From Ruminococcus sp. (GTDB lineage: Bacteria > Bacillota > Clostridia > Oscillospirales > Ruminococcaceae), in contig JAFXDK010000051.1 of NCBI GenBank assembly GCA_017521805.1, forward strand, positions 1 to 64,000: 64,000 bases of DNA, in the 5' to 3' direction. The notes below the pieces were generated by a model that had not been told where the DNA came from, ran no database searches, and was given only the letters and a program-made list of their open reading frames with translations. Shown in pieces: positions 53,004 to 62,274 of the stretch (position 1 is the first letter of the stretch; every line of letters starts with the position of its first letter). The translations under genes were made by a program, and so were the position numbers.

Positions 53004-53032
53004 TTGACATAAAGCGAGTTTTAATGTATAAT
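53004..53032 (+). promoter_or_regulatory. Promoter of the penicillin-binding lipoprotein
   Basis: TTGACA (53004-53009) and TATAAT (53027-53032) are perfect hexamers with a 17-base spacer. Confidence 0.85.
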
Positions 53033-53065
53033 TATTTTATACATACTATCAGGGGGATGATTAAT

Positions 53066-54568
53066 ATGAAAAAATCTTCAAAACGATATATTTCGGCGAC
53101 AGTTGCGGCATTATCGCTTATTTCCGCCACATCCTGCGGCACAGTAGTACAGACTGTAAGTTCTCCGTCGGTACATACAGGAATGCTTTCAAAAGGCGAA
53201 ACTATCAGCACAACAACAGCGGCTGAATCTATAATAACTGAAGATGTGACGGTTACAACAGCAATGGAAGCCGCAACAGAAACAGGAACAAAGCCAGCTG
53301 TATCAAATAAAGTTATGCGCGGTAATCTTTACGATGCAGATGGCGATATTCTTATGTTCAGTCAGTCTGACAGCAGCGGCAAAGAAGTGCGCATGACAAA
53401 CGACAGCAATAAGGTTGCTTTTGCAAATGTGCTCAATGAAATGTCTGAGGGAATAGATTTAACTCTTGATAAAACTCTGAGAACGCCAAATCCCACAGTA
53501 GTTGAGGGCGGTGAATACGGGCAGAGCGTTCAGCTTACTTTTGACGCTGATGTGCAGAATGCGATATACGATTATATGGCAAGCCAGAATATGAATGGCT
53601 GTGCTGTTGTAATGAGAAGCGACGGTTCACTTATGGCACAGGTATCGTACCCCTCATATGACCCCGATGTATATTATGGTGTTGAAACTGAGGAGGATTT
53701 AGCATGGGGAACATACGGAAACAAGGCATTTCAGAATTTTCCACCCGGCTCATGCTTTAAGATAATGTCGGAGGTGCTTGCGGATAAGCACGGTATATAT
53801 TCGTTGTACGACGAGGGGGAATGGTTTTTTGACGGTGTATCAATCGTAAACTGGGACCACGATACAAACGGCGGATATCCTATGCAGAGAAGCCTTTATT
53901 CTGCATTTGTAAATTCAAGCAATATATATTTTGCAAGAGCCTTTGACCAGATAGGCAAGGACGCAGTTCTTGAAGATTTAGATACCATATTCCATTTTGG
54001 TACAGATATCGAATGTGATTTCGGTGTTCTGGGAAATAATATTGAGATATACTGCAACGACGATTTGCGACGTACAGCATTTGGTCAGTCCTATGTCATG
54101 ACTTGTCCGATTTATCTCGCGGCTCTTGGACGTGAAGCGGCATACGGTGATATGGTAAGACCTTTTATCGTGAAAAATATAGTTGATACAACCGACTTCA
54201 ACACTGTAGTTGAAGCAGGTTCAAAATCCAATGAAGTAATCGGAAGTATACCTGTAGAGTGCAGACAGAATCTTCTTGACGGAATGAGCGGTGTTGCAAG
54301 CGGACTTGGTATATCAGTTCCCGCAGGCTATGAATTCTACGCTAAAACTGGAACTGCTGAAACATGGGAAAATGATTTTCTTTATATTACAGGAATACTG
54401 AAAAACACAGCAGATGACGGAAACGGCGTATATACAGACTATAACGACTACAACGGTTCATACATTATAGTAATACAGGTGAGAAATCCTGCATATTTTG
54501 GTTATAGCTATGCCAGCGAATCAGCGGCACTATATCAGGGTATAGTAAATGCTGTTGTAAACAACTGA
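53066..54568 (+). CDS. Penicillin-binding transpeptidase lipoprotein
   Basis: AGGGGGATGA precedes ATG 53066. The 500-aa protein has a lipobox-like ISATSC, a Thr-rich linker and a short unassigned region, then a transpeptidase domain with SxxK in PPGSCFKIM, SxN in AFVNSSNIYFAR and KTGT in FYAKTGTAE. The order fits FtsI/PbpA-type class B domains, but the protein is short and anchored by lipid rather than by an N-terminal membrane helix. It should cross-link peptidoglycan. It precedes a VanZ-like gene by 19 bases. Confidence 0.85.
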   Translation: MKKSSKRYISATVAALSLISATSCGTVVQTVSSPSVHTGMLSKGETISTTTAAESIITEDVTVTTAMEAATETGTKPAVSNKVMRGNLYDADGDILMFSQSDSSGKEVRMTNDSNKVAFANVLNEMSEGIDLTLDKTLRTPNPTVVEGGEYGQSVQLTFDADVQNAIYDYMASQNMNGCAVVMRSDGSLMAQVSYPSYDPDVYYGVETEEDLAWGTYGNKAFQNFPPGSCFKIMSEVLADKHGIYSLYDEGEWFFDGVSIVNWDHDTNGGYPMQRSLYSAFVNSSNIYFARAFDQIGKDAVLEDLDTIFHFGTDIECDFGVLGNNIEIYCNDDLRRTAFGQSYVMTCPIYLAALGREAAYGDMVRPFIVKNIVDTTDFNTVVEAGSKSNEVIGSIPVECRQNLLDGMSGVASGLGISVPAGYEFYAKTGTAETWENDFLYITGILKNTADDGNGVYTDYNDYNGSYIIVIQVRNPAYFGYSYASESAALYQGIVNAVVNN

Positions 54569-54587
54569 CACAATTATCGGAGAGAAT

Positions 54588-55016
54588 ATGAGGAAAAAAA
54601 CTGACAATTCAAAAGAGGAAAGACAGCCTGTTCTTATATGTGTATTGATGATATACTTTTTTGTGGTGATGTATATTACATTATTCAACAGGGAAATCGG
54701 AGTACGTCGGTCGATGCTTGAGCCATTTTTTGAAATAAAGAGTATGATTGATACAAAGAGATATCAATACTGGCTTGGGCAGATATTCGGGAATTTGATA
54801 ATGCTTTTTCCATTGGGAGTACTTTTGCCCATGATATCCGACTGGTTTGAAAAAACAAAAAGGACAGCATTGGCAGGATTGACAGTTTCTCTCTTTATTG
54901 AGCTTACTCAGTTCATCACAGGCAGAGGCTTATGTGAGCTTGACGATATAGTACACAATACAATAGGAGCGATTGCTGGAATACTTGTATACAAAAAAAT
55001 ATCTTTGTTTCAATAA
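54588..55016 (+). CDS. VanZ family protein
   Basis: The 142-aa membrane protein has four hydrophobic segments and the VanZ core motifs NLIMLFPLGVLLPM, SLFIELTQFITGRG and CELDDIVHNTIGAIAG. VanZ proteins can give low-level teicoplanin resistance, but most are of unknown function. CGGAGAG precedes ATG 54588. Confidence 0.88.
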   Translation: MRKKTDNSKEERQPVLICVLMIYFFVVMYITLFNREIGVRRSMLEPFFEIKSMIDTKRYQYWLGQIFGNLIMLFPLGVLLPMISDWFEKTKRTALAGLTVSLFIELTQFITGRGLCELDDIVHNTIGAIAGILVYKKISLFQ

Positions 55017-55022
55017 AATAAG

Positions 55023-55066
55023 AAAAAAGGAAATACCCAGGATTGATCACGGGTATTTCCTTTTTT
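55023..55066. terminator. Bidirectional terminator
   Basis: GGAAATACCC (55029-55038) pairs with GGGTATTTCC (55051-55060); A-run on the left and T-run on the right, between convergent genes. Confidence 0.9.
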
Positions 55067-55069
55067 GTT

Positions 55070-56191
55070 TTATGAAACCTTTTCTACAGTGTAACCCATA
55101 CCTTCAAGAAGGTTATCTACACCATTTTCGCCTGAATAATGTGCAGCACCAACCATGTAGAAACAGTTTTTGCCCTCTTTAAGATACTGAGAAGCCTTTT
55201 CAGCCATATTCTGATTGCGGTCGTCCAGCATGAGCTTAACATAAGCCTCATGGTCATCCTTGATATCTTCAGGGAGCTTATCAACATCAACATCGGAATC
55301 AAAATCAAGTTCACCGTCGCCTACAGCCCAGCCGTTGTAAAGCTCAGCATAGGATTCAGCGAATTCGTCAATATCGTCCATGCTGTCGATAACTTCGCTG
55401 ATAGTGTAATCTGCATAATCATCAGAGTAAGCATTAAGAGCACCTGTCTGAGTAGCAAGGTCTTCGATGTTGATAATCTCTTTGCCGTCCTCCTGCGCGA
55501 GGCCGATGAAGTATGCATCAGTACCTGAAAGCTGCATATTCTCAAGGCGGAGGAGCATTACTGATGTAAGCTGATTAATCCAATAACCTGTTGTATACTG
55601 GTCGAGCATTTCGCTGTATGCGCCGATGCTCTCAAAATAAGCCTTAGCCTTTTCATAAGTTTCAGCGGAGATATGTTCCTTAACAGTAGAACCGTCGCTA
55701 TAAATCATGCCGTTTACGTATTCAAGCTGAGCGTTTGCGTCTGTTGTAATCGCTGTGATATCGTATTCTACAGCAATAGAATCAGCATTGTTGTAAATCT
55801 CCATGATATCAGCAGGATATTCTGTGATACTTGCAGGGAGCATATGAATAGTACCTAAGAGATGAATAGTATTGCCTGTTGCAGGGTCTGTAACTTTCCA
55901 GAGAGGAGGGTTAATATCTGTTGTAGTGATAAACTCGTTGATATCAGCAGTTGCACCGAACAGAGCTTCAATATCTACTTCACCCTCAGCTACAGTTGCC
56001 TCTTCAGCAGCCTCAGTTGTTTCGACAGATTCTGTTACAGTTGTAGTTTCAGCAGCTTCTGTTACAGCTGTAGTTTCAGCAGTTTTATCAGAAGTGTTGT
56101 TTTCATTTGCAGTGTCTTTCTTTTCGCAGGAAACGAAAGAGAGTGTCATTGCCACAGCCATAACAGCAGCTGTAATTTTTCTTGTTTTCAT
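55070..56191 (-). CDS. TraB/GumN family lipoprotein
   Basis: The 373-aa protein has a lipoprotein signal (VAMTLSFVSC), a linker of Thr/Glu/Ala repeats (residues about 25-70) and a TraB/GumN domain: PPLWKVTDPATGNTIHLLGT with the family's GTIH motif, ADIMEIYNNADSIAVEYDI, and the C-terminal KEGKNCFYMVGAAHYSGENG. The family is related to Tiki-type metalloproteases; activity here is inferred. AAAGGGA lies upstream. Confidence 0.88.
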   Translation of the reverse strand: MKTRKITAAVMAVAMTLSFVSCEKKDTANENNTSDKTAETTAVTEAAETTTVTESVETTEAAEEATVAEGEVDIEALFGATADINEFITTTDINPPLWKVTDPATGNTIHLLGTIHMLPASITEYPADIMEIYNNADSIAVEYDITAITTDANAQLEYVNGMIYSDGSTVKEHISAETYEKAKAYFESIGAYSEMLDQYTTGYWINQLTSVMLLRLENMQLSGTDAYFIGLAQEDGKEIINIEDLATQTGALNAYSDDYADYTISEVIDSMDDIDEFAESYAELYNGWAVGDGELDFDSDVDVDKLPEDIKDDHEAYVKLMLDDRNQNMAEKASQYLKEGKNCFYMVGAAHYSGENGVDNLLEGMGYTVEKVS

Positions 56192-56380
56192 AAAAAATAA
56201 TCCCTTTCTGTGAGATATATCATTGAGAATTTTTTCACAATCTCACAATATATATTTTAGCATGTTAATAGACAAAAATCAATATGAGTGGTTGAATTTT
56301 CACAGTTCTATCAAAATATTTGTATGTATAACTAAATTGATTAAACTTTCAACTATACTTTTTAAAAACCAAAAATTATT

Positions 56381-56409
56381 TTGACATTTTATGATGAAAG
56401 TGGTATAAT
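56381..56409 (+). promoter_or_regulatory. Promoter of the 583-aa orphan gene
   Basis: TTGACA (56381-56386) and TATAAT (56404-56409) with a 17-base spacer. Confidence 0.8.
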
Positions 56410-56438
56410 ATATATATTACATATGAGGGAGAAAATCA

Positions 56439-58190
56439 ATGAAATTATTTTCAATAATTTTTCTGATATTCAGTATTATACTTGAAGTTTTGGCGTTTGT
56501 GTTATTTGTACTTGTATTTATTGCAGATGTAGTGGAGAATAGTGCTTCAGACTGGATTTTGTTTCTGGCGATAGCCCTTATACCACTGTTATGGACACTT
56601 ATTTCCGCTGTAACTCTGAAAAGAGTAATAAACGGCAGAGTTAAGGTAATACCTGCGGCAATACTTATGAAGCTTACAGTACTCTTGTTGCTGAGTGCAG
56701 CAGCATTTCTTTCATTAGAAGACGGAATATATGCGGCGAGCCTTTTCGCCATTACAGGTTTATTTTGCGGATTCAGTGCATTTGCAGCCACAAGACTGCG
56801 CAATATAACATCTGCACCGGGAATTCCTGAAAGATATCAGTTCAAGGGATATAACGCAGGAAATCATTGGTATTTCGCCGCTGTGGAGTATCTTCATAAA
56901 AACAACAGGAATATTTCAGAGCTTGCGTATATGATACGTAATGCCGCAATGAGAAATACTCAAAATGATGAAAGTCAATCAGGCGGACTTACTTTTGATG
57001 AGAAAAACAAAATTACAGAATACGCTTGTATGCCCTTTGTGTATCTTCTGCAATGGCTTATAGAAAATAATCACATGAGCGAATTTTTTATGAAGAAATT
57101 CAAAGCTGATGATATAGCGAATGTGAAAAGTGGTTTTATACCTACAATGTATTTTTTCAAAAATGCCATGCAGTGCAGAATTGACAGGTGGGATATCAGC
57201 GAGAAAATACATAATTTTCTTATCTGGTATTATGAGCCATTTACAAATGCAGGCTGTTATCGCCGTATAAATGAAGCGTATCTGTTTGATTATTGCAGCA
57301 TAATCCAGAGCAAAGGCGCTGATTTGTATTGCTGTGATTACCATTATGATATCTACAGAGAGCTTAAAGAAAAATTCGACAGAAAATATGAGGAATACCT
57401 TGAATTTGTTGAAAGGGACAGGAAATTTGTCTCAGAGTATAACAAAACAGGTGCAACGCTGAATTGGATGCTTTTTGATAAGAACCTTGAAATATATGCA
57501 AATCATGAACTTACGCCAGAGGAAATTGAAAATTGTGAATACGCCCTGAACGGTTTATATGACAGGCAGATAAAACAGCTTGAACGCATGATAGTCAGAA
57601 AAATGACATTGAGTACACCTGTTGATTTTCGAAGTGATATTATACCTGAATCCGTACATATTCATAAAGCCGAAAATAATGATGTTTATTTCTCCGTAGG
57701 CTGCGGTATATCAATTGACGAATACAAGATTATCGGATTTACTGTAAAAAATGGTGTTATTGTAAATATGACATACGATTATGAATTTGATATGCCATAC
57801 TGCAATTATGAAAATGAACGATATGAACTCGGAAACAATGATATAGATTTCCTGTCTCTTACCAATCAGAGCACTGTCGATGAATTATGTGAGCGCGGAG
57901 AACTGGAAATTGTGGAAATAAAAATCGAGGGTATGCAGATGAACAACGACAATGGACGCGGAAATATAATATATCTGACTCCTGCCGCTGCAAAAATTTT
58001 CAATGAGAATATTCGCAGATTAAATATTCTCAATAAAGCTCATTTAATAAATGATGTAAATATTTCGTGCAGCAGATGTGAAAACAGCATAGTTCCGCAG
58101 GCAATATATTTTGCAGGAATTATAAAAAACACTGAAAATCCGCAGGAAAAAGAAACCTACAGATACAGCGACTTGCTTGTTGTGTGGTAA
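56439..58190 (+). CDS. Orphan membrane protein, 583 aa
   Basis: Four hydrophobic segments occupy the first 125 residues, followed by about 455 soluble residues that I cannot place in a family. The first soluble part is helical (YFAAVEYLHKNNRNISELAY, ITEYACMPFVYLLQWLIENN). The second part contains beta-like stretches (DVYFSVGCGISIDEYKIIGF), and a CSRC pair lies near the end. GAGGGAG precedes ATG 56439. The strong promoter suggests real expression. Function unknown. Confidence 0.7.
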   Translation: MKLFSIIFLIFSIILEVLAFVLFVLVFIADVVENSASDWILFLAIALIPLLWTLISAVTLKRVINGRVKVIPAAILMKLTVLLLLSAAAFLSLEDGIYAASLFAITGLFCGFSAFAATRLRNITSAPGIPERYQFKGYNAGNHWYFAAVEYLHKNNRNISELAYMIRNAAMRNTQNDESQSGGLTFDEKNKITEYACMPFVYLLQWLIENNHMSEFFMKKFKADDIANVKSGFIPTMYFFKNAMQCRIDRWDISEKIHNFLIWYYEPFTNAGCYRRINEAYLFDYCSIIQSKGADLYCCDYHYDIYRELKEKFDRKYEEYLEFVERDRKFVSEYNKTGATLNWMLFDKNLEIYANHELTPEEIENCEYALNGLYDRQIKQLERMIVRKMTLSTPVDFRSDIIPESVHIHKAENNDVYFSVGCGISIDEYKIIGFTVKNGVIVNMTYDYEFDMPYCNYENERYELGNNDIDFLSLTNQSTVDELCERGELEIVEIKIEGMQMNNDNGRGNIIYLTPAAAKIFNENIRRLNILNKAHLINDVNISCSRCENSIVPQAIYFAGIIKNTENPQEKETYRYSDLLVVW

Positions 58191-58194
58191 TAAT

Positions 58195-58354
58195 ATTGCT
58201 CCCCCAACTAAACCTTGCCGTCAAATATTCAGCATAAAGAAAATTTCTCTGCGTCAGAAAAACTTGAAATGCGACAGCATTCCTGCGTTTTTCTTCCTTG
58301 ATAAATTCCCTTTCTGCTTTCATCTTTTTGGCGAGGTATAATTGGTGGGGCAAT
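58195..58354. repeat. 160-bp element with 25-bp inverted ends
   Basis: ATTGCTCCCCCAACTAAACC at 58195 is the near inverted complement of the right end (GGTATAATTGGTGGGGCAAT, ending 58354); about 20 of 25 positions match. There is no coding frame inside. The left end recurs at 7395-7417, so this is probably a non-autonomous transposable repeat. Confidence 0.6.
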
Positions 58355-58357
58355 AGA

Positions 58358-58396
58358 ACAGGCACTGTCCCGTTTTGAGACAGTGCCTGTATTTTT
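58358..58396. terminator. Terminator between convergent genes
   Basis: ACAGGCACTGTC (58358-58369) pairs with GACAGTGCCTGT (58379-58390), followed by ATTTTT. Confidence 0.85.
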
Positions 58397-60281
58397 ATTC
58401 AATAAGTCCGAATCCCCAGATTGTAAAGCTGCCGCTTCCCGAGATAGAAACGTTAAGCTCTCCGGAGGTTTCCTGATAGTAGCCCAGTTCTGCGTCGGGA
58501 CCGCCCCAGCAGTACTGCTTGTTTCCGCTGATTTTTGTTGTCTTGCCGTTTACGGTTACATCTATGCTGCCCATTCCCGAGCTGTTAGCCTTGAATACCA
58601 CAATAAAGCCCTTGCCGCTAGCAGTAAATGTCATAGGACTTCCGCCATTGAGGTTGTAGGAGTAGGGGAGTGCTGAGCCGCCATAGCCGCTGCCTGCTGT
58701 CCATGAGCCTGCGTTGAAGTTTGTGAGAGTTTTTGGGTCAACATTTTTGCAGGTTTGATATTCTGTACCGTATACTGTAGAAGTCGGAACAGTATATGAT
58801 TCAGAACGATTTTCTGTTTTCATAGCCTTGCGGAAGAAGTAACCGAGACAATCTGCAATAAGCTGACCGCCATTATCGTGAGGGTGATATTCATCGGAGA
58901 AGTAATCTCCCTTGCCGAGGAATCCGCTGTTGAACGCCTTTGTAAGAGCGTTATCCATGCTGATTATCGGGATATCGAAATTTTCTCCTACAGGTATCAT
59001 CTGCTTCTGGCTTGAGAAGCCGCCCTGAGCACGATTTATGAGTATCACAACAGCTGGCTCATTGGGTAAATCGAGGAATTTCTTGATAACACTTTCAAAG
59101 CATTTCTTGTACATGATATCCTCGTGGTCGTTTACGGAAAATTCAATGAATACGATATCGGGATTCTTTTCAACGATATTGCTTTCACTTCTTACAAGTC
59201 CGACAACGGAGGAAGTTCCCGAAAGACCAGCATTAACCTCTGTGAATCCGCCTGTTGCAAATGTCGATTTAACATAATTTGAAAACGGAGTTGAATACTT
59301 CTTACCCTCAGTAATAGAACCGCCGAGATAAGCCATTGTAAGCTTTTCGCCGTTTTCCGCAGCTTCAAGCTTCTTTGTAAGGCGGTATGTATTGCCCATG
59401 CTGTAAATTGAACTTTCGTAGAAGTCAATCCACTGAGAAGTCGCTGTTTCTGTATAATCGTCCCATTTATTGTCGGGCTTAGGGGGTTCGTTGAAAGTAA
59501 ATTCGGAAATTTTACCCAAGAGGTACTGTTCAAGCTGAACTGCGTCTGCAATTTCAATAGTGCCGTTTTTGTCAACATCGGCAGATTTTTCATAGAATTT
59601 ATTATCAAGTCCCTTTGTCAGCGCCTGACGCATAAGAATCATGTCAAACACATCAATTGTACCATCACAGTCTACATCACCGGGTGAAACAACAAGAGGC
59701 TTTGCGCCGCTGATTTCAGTGCCAGAGGGAGCCGCAACAGCCTCGTCAATATAAAAGCTTGTTTCTGTATCTATTGTTTCAACGTATATTATAAGGTTAG
59801 ATGCATCCTCGGGGATTGTATAGGCTTTATTTGTAAGCTGTACCCACTGTCCTGACGAAACTTTTGCTGTGGCAATTTCGCCGTAAGCAGTTGTGCTTTC
59901 GGGGGTTGTGTACTGCAATGTAAGCTTGAATTCTTCGGTAGATGCACCTCTTTCGTACATAGCGTTTACACTGAAACTATAAGTTTCCCCTGCCTTAAAA
60001 ACGGTGGAATCAAGCTCTTTGGAAACGCCGTTCCATGAAGCTGTTCTTCCGCTGCAATAAAGGGATGCTCTACCCTCGTAGGCGGCAAGTTGATTTTTTT
60101 CAGCGGCCGCTTCACCTCTACCTGTCCAGCCGTTTGTGTCGGATTCAAAGTTGTCGTTGAAGTAATAGTGGTTTTCTGCGGCAGAAATACTGAGGATATC
60201 TGCTGTCAGCATTGGTACGGAAGCTGACATAGTGAGGACTACGGCGGTTCCGACGCTTGTGAGTCTTTTTCTCAGAAACAT
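58395..60281 (-). CDS. Cellulosomal esterase: signal peptide, CBM22-like, dockerin, SGNH hydrolase
   Basis: The 628-aa protein starts with a signal peptide, then a CBM22-like module at about residues 40-185 (NFESDTNGWTGRGEAA, SFYIDEAVAAPSG), a type I dockerin at about 200-265 (GDVDCDGTIDVFDMILMRQA, VDKNGTIEIADAVQLEQYLL) and an SGNH/GDSL hydrolase with Ser322 in YLGGSITEG, VFIEFSVND and the late Asp-x-x-His in SDEYHPHDNGG. A C-terminal carbohydrate-binding-like piece ends SGSGSFTIWGFG. It is the same layout as the gene at 19198 but with a different esterase fold. Acetylxylan esterase (CE3-like) activity is likely. Confidence 0.88.
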   Translation of the reverse strand: MFLRKRLTSVGTAVVLTMSASVPMLTADILSISAAENHYYFNDNFESDTNGWTGRGEAAAEKNQLAAYEGRASLYCSGRTASWNGVSKELDSTVFKAGETYSFSVNAMYERGASTEEFKLTLQYTTPESTTAYGEIATAKVSSGQWVQLTNKAYTIPEDASNLIIYVETIDTETSFYIDEAVAAPSGTEISGAKPLVVSPGDVDCDGTIDVFDMILMRQALTKGLDNKFYEKSADVDKNGTIEIADAVQLEQYLLGKISEFTFNEPPKPDNKWDDYTETATSQWIDFYESSIYSMGNTYRLTKKLEAAENGEKLTMAYLGGSITEGKKYSTPFSNYVKSTFATGGFTEVNAGLSGTSSVVGLVRSESNIVEKNPDIVFIEFSVNDHEDIMYKKCFESVIKKFLDLPNEPAVVILINRAQGGFSSQKQMIPVGENFDIPIISMDNALTKAFNSGFLGKGDYFSDEYHPHDNGGQLIADCLGYFFRKAMKTENRSESYTVPTSTVYGTEYQTCKNVDPKTLTNFNAGSWTAGSGYGGSALPYSYNLNGGSPMTFTASGKGFIVVFKANSSGMGSIDVTVNGKTTKISGNKQYCWGGPDAELGYYQETSGELNVSISGSGSFTIWGFGLIE

Positions 60282-60486
60282 AATTTTTCCTCCTTAAATA
60301 TATTTTTTCAGCTAAATTGTATTAATTTCGATTATACTATATATTAAATATACTACAATTTTTAAGGATTGTAAATGTGATGTTGTTCGAATCGCAATAT
60401 ATGATTGAATAATAGCAATAAATGATAAGTTTTGGCGATATAATATCTGTGTTACTTAAATGATAATTTGCAGAAAGTTAATTAAA

Positions 60487-60534
60487 CAGCGTTTATTAAA
60501 CCATCACAAACAGTGTTTATTAAATCATCACAAA
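60487..60534 (+). promoter_or_regulatory. Two tandem 24-bp direct repeats upstream of a promoter
   Basis: CAGYGTTTATTAAAYCATCA plus CAAA occurs at 60487-60510 and 60511-60534 with two differences, ending five bases before the -35 box. The first copy contains the palindrome GTTTATTAAAC. The spacing (24 bp, a little over two helical turns) fits a tandem activator site. Confidence 0.55.
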
Positions 60535-60538
60535 TACC

Positions 60539-60567
60539 TTGACAAAATGAAAAAAATAATGTATAAT
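60539..60567 (+). promoter_or_regulatory. Promoter of the GGDEF gene
   Basis: TTGACA (60539-60544) and TATAAT (60562-60567) are perfect hexamers with a 17-base spacer. Confidence 0.85.
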
Positions 60568-60597
60568 CTATATATAAACTGTACTGGGGGTGTGATA

Positions 60598-61932
60598 ATG
60601 AAAAAAATATGGAATTTTTTTAACACATTGAATGAGTTTGTCTATATATGTGATTTGGAAACGGACGAGCTTATTTACATGAACGACAGAACTCTTAAAA
60701 CATACGGTCTTAATTCCCGAGAGGAAATGCAGGGAAAAAAATGTTACGAGATACTTCATAATAGTTCAACAAGGTGTAAGAACTGTATTAATAATAAGCT
60801 TACAAAAGGTGAATTTGTGGAGAGTAAGTTTTATAATCCACGTGTGAAAAAGCATCTGCTTACAAAGGATACAATTGTTGAGTATAAGGATAAGCTTTAT
60901 CGCCTTAATATTTCAATTGATGTCAGTGAGCAGGAAAAATACAATCAGGCTGTAAGAAAGTATGAAAATCTTGAAGCAACTGTGAATGAGGCAATTCGGA
61001 CGGCTATGCAGGCACATAATCCTGATAAGGCTATAGATATTGTTCTTGAATATCTTGGCAAGACTCTTGATGGTGAAAGAACATATGTATTTGAAAAAAA
61101 TGAAATGAATTGCGACAACAATACATATGAGTGGGTTGCAAAGGGTGTAAAGCCCTCTATTGATATGCTACAGAATGTGCCTCCCGAAGTATGTGAGGAC
61201 TGGTACAACTCTTTTGATAACGGTAAGCCCATTGTAATTGAGGATATCGAGGAAATAAAGGAGAAAAATTTTCAGCAGTATGAAACGCTGAAAATACAGA
61301 ATATAAATTCCATTGTTGTTGTTCCGTTGATACACGAGGATAAGGTAATAGGATTCTATGGCGTTGATAATCCTCCTATTCACGATATGAATTACGTGGA
61401 AAATATGTTGAAAATTACAGGATATTTTATAGTGTCCCAGATTAAGACCCGCAATCTTATACATGAGCTTCATGATATGAGTTATCGTGACCAGCTTACA
61501 AAAATTGGCAATAGACACGCTATGAGAAAGTATGTTAAGGATATGAACAAATCCAGAAGTATCGGCGTAGTTTACTGCGATATCACAGGTTTGAAGCGCG
61601 TCAACGACAATGAGGGACACGCCGCAGGAGATGCTCTGATAAAAATGTGCTGTTCATTTGTAGATGAGTTTTATAATGACTATGGCGTTTTCCGTATCGG
61701 CGGAGATGAAATTCTTGCCCTTTGTTCCTGTATCAGCAGAGAGGAATTCAAGGCGCGTGAAAAGCATTTCAAAGATGCTATAGCAGAGCGGAATATCCCT
61801 CTTGCTGTTGGATTTTCATGGCAGAAAACAAGTGATGAAAGCATCGGAGAAATTCTGCACGAGGCTGAAATGGCGATGTATGCGGATAAAGCGGCATTTT
61901 ACAAGGCTTCAGGTATTGAGAGAAGAAGATGA
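60598..61932 (+). CDS. PAS-GAF-GGDEF diguanylate cyclase
   Basis: ATG 60598 follows GGGGGTGTG; upstream in-frame codons cover the promoter. The 444-aa protein has an N-terminal PAS-like domain (LNEFVYICDLETDELIYMND, CKNCINNKL), a GAF domain (about residues 145-285, ending VVVPLIHEDKVIGFYGVDNP) and a GGDEF domain (DQLTKIGNRHAMRKYV, GVVYCDITGLKRVNDNEGHA, active-site FRIGGDEIL). The GGDEI loop keeps the catalytic acids. It should make cyclic di-GMP in response to a cytoplasmic signal. There are no membrane helices. Confidence 0.9.
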   Translation: MKKIWNFFNTLNEFVYICDLETDELIYMNDRTLKTYGLNSREEMQGKKCYEILHNSSTRCKNCINNKLTKGEFVESKFYNPRVKKHLLTKDTIVEYKDKLYRLNISIDVSEQEKYNQAVRKYENLEATVNEAIRTAMQAHNPDKAIDIVLEYLGKTLDGERTYVFEKNEMNCDNNTYEWVAKGVKPSIDMLQNVPPEVCEDWYNSFDNGKPIVIEDIEEIKEKNFQQYETLKIQNINSIVVVPLIHEDKVIGFYGVDNPPIHDMNYVENMLKITGYFIVSQIKTRNLIHELHDMSYRDQLTKIGNRHAMRKYVKDMNKSRSIGVVYCDITGLKRVNDNEGHAAGDALIKMCCSFVDEFYNDYGVFRIGGDEILALCSCISREEFKAREKHFKDAIAERNIPLAVGFSWQKTSDESIGEILHEAEMAMYADKAAFYKASGIERRR

Positions 61933-61968
61933 ATTTTTCAGCCGTCTCTCATATGTTTTGAAAATATA

Positions 61969-62031
61969 GGGAACATCTAAAAAAGCTGTCAGTTGCCTTT
62001 TCGGCTGCTGACAGCTTTTTTTAGAGGTTTA
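61969..62031. terminator. Bidirectional terminator with repeat-like ends
   Basis: AAAAAAGCTGTCAG and CTGACAGCTTTTTTT form a long stem between convergent genes. The outer bases GGGAACATCTAAAAA and TTTTTAGAGGTTTA match the ends of the repeat family at 15046, 18454 and 18932. Confidence 0.8.
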
Positions 62032-62032
62032 C

Positions 62033-62272
62033 TTATAATTTATTATGGAATGTACGGGAAATTACATCGTCCTGCTGTTCCTTTGTAAGCTTTACAAAGT
62101 TTACAGCATAACCCGATACTCTTACAGTAAGCTGAGGATATTTCTCAGGATGTGCCTGAGCGTCAAGGAGCGTTTCCTTTGTAAATACGTTTACATTGAG
62201 GTGATGTCCGCCTTTTTCAACGTATCCGTCCAGTAATTCGATGAGATTATCAATCTGATTCTGATTTTCCAT
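62033..62272 (-). CDS. Stand-alone glycyl-radical domain of pyruvate formate-lyase (GrcA-like)
   Basis: The 79-aa protein equals the last part of [41 protein letters not shown] with the radical Gly54, and [15 protein letters not shown] at the end. It is much shorter than E. coli GrcA (YfiD), lacking its N-terminal extension. GGAGG lies upstream, and the start is two bases after the stop of the preceding small gene. The main PFL chain encoded just upstream lacks this domain, so this subunit is probably required for activity. Confidence 0.9.
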   Translation of the reverse strand: MENQNQIDNLIELLDGYVEKGGHHLNVNVFTKETLLDAQAHPEKYPQLTVRVSGYAVNFVKLTKEQQDDVISRTFHNKL

Positions 62273-62274
62273 AC

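Noticed and set aside
60467..60560. CRISPR array at the tandem repeats
   Set aside because: Only two units directly abutting with no spacers, and no cas genes in the window.
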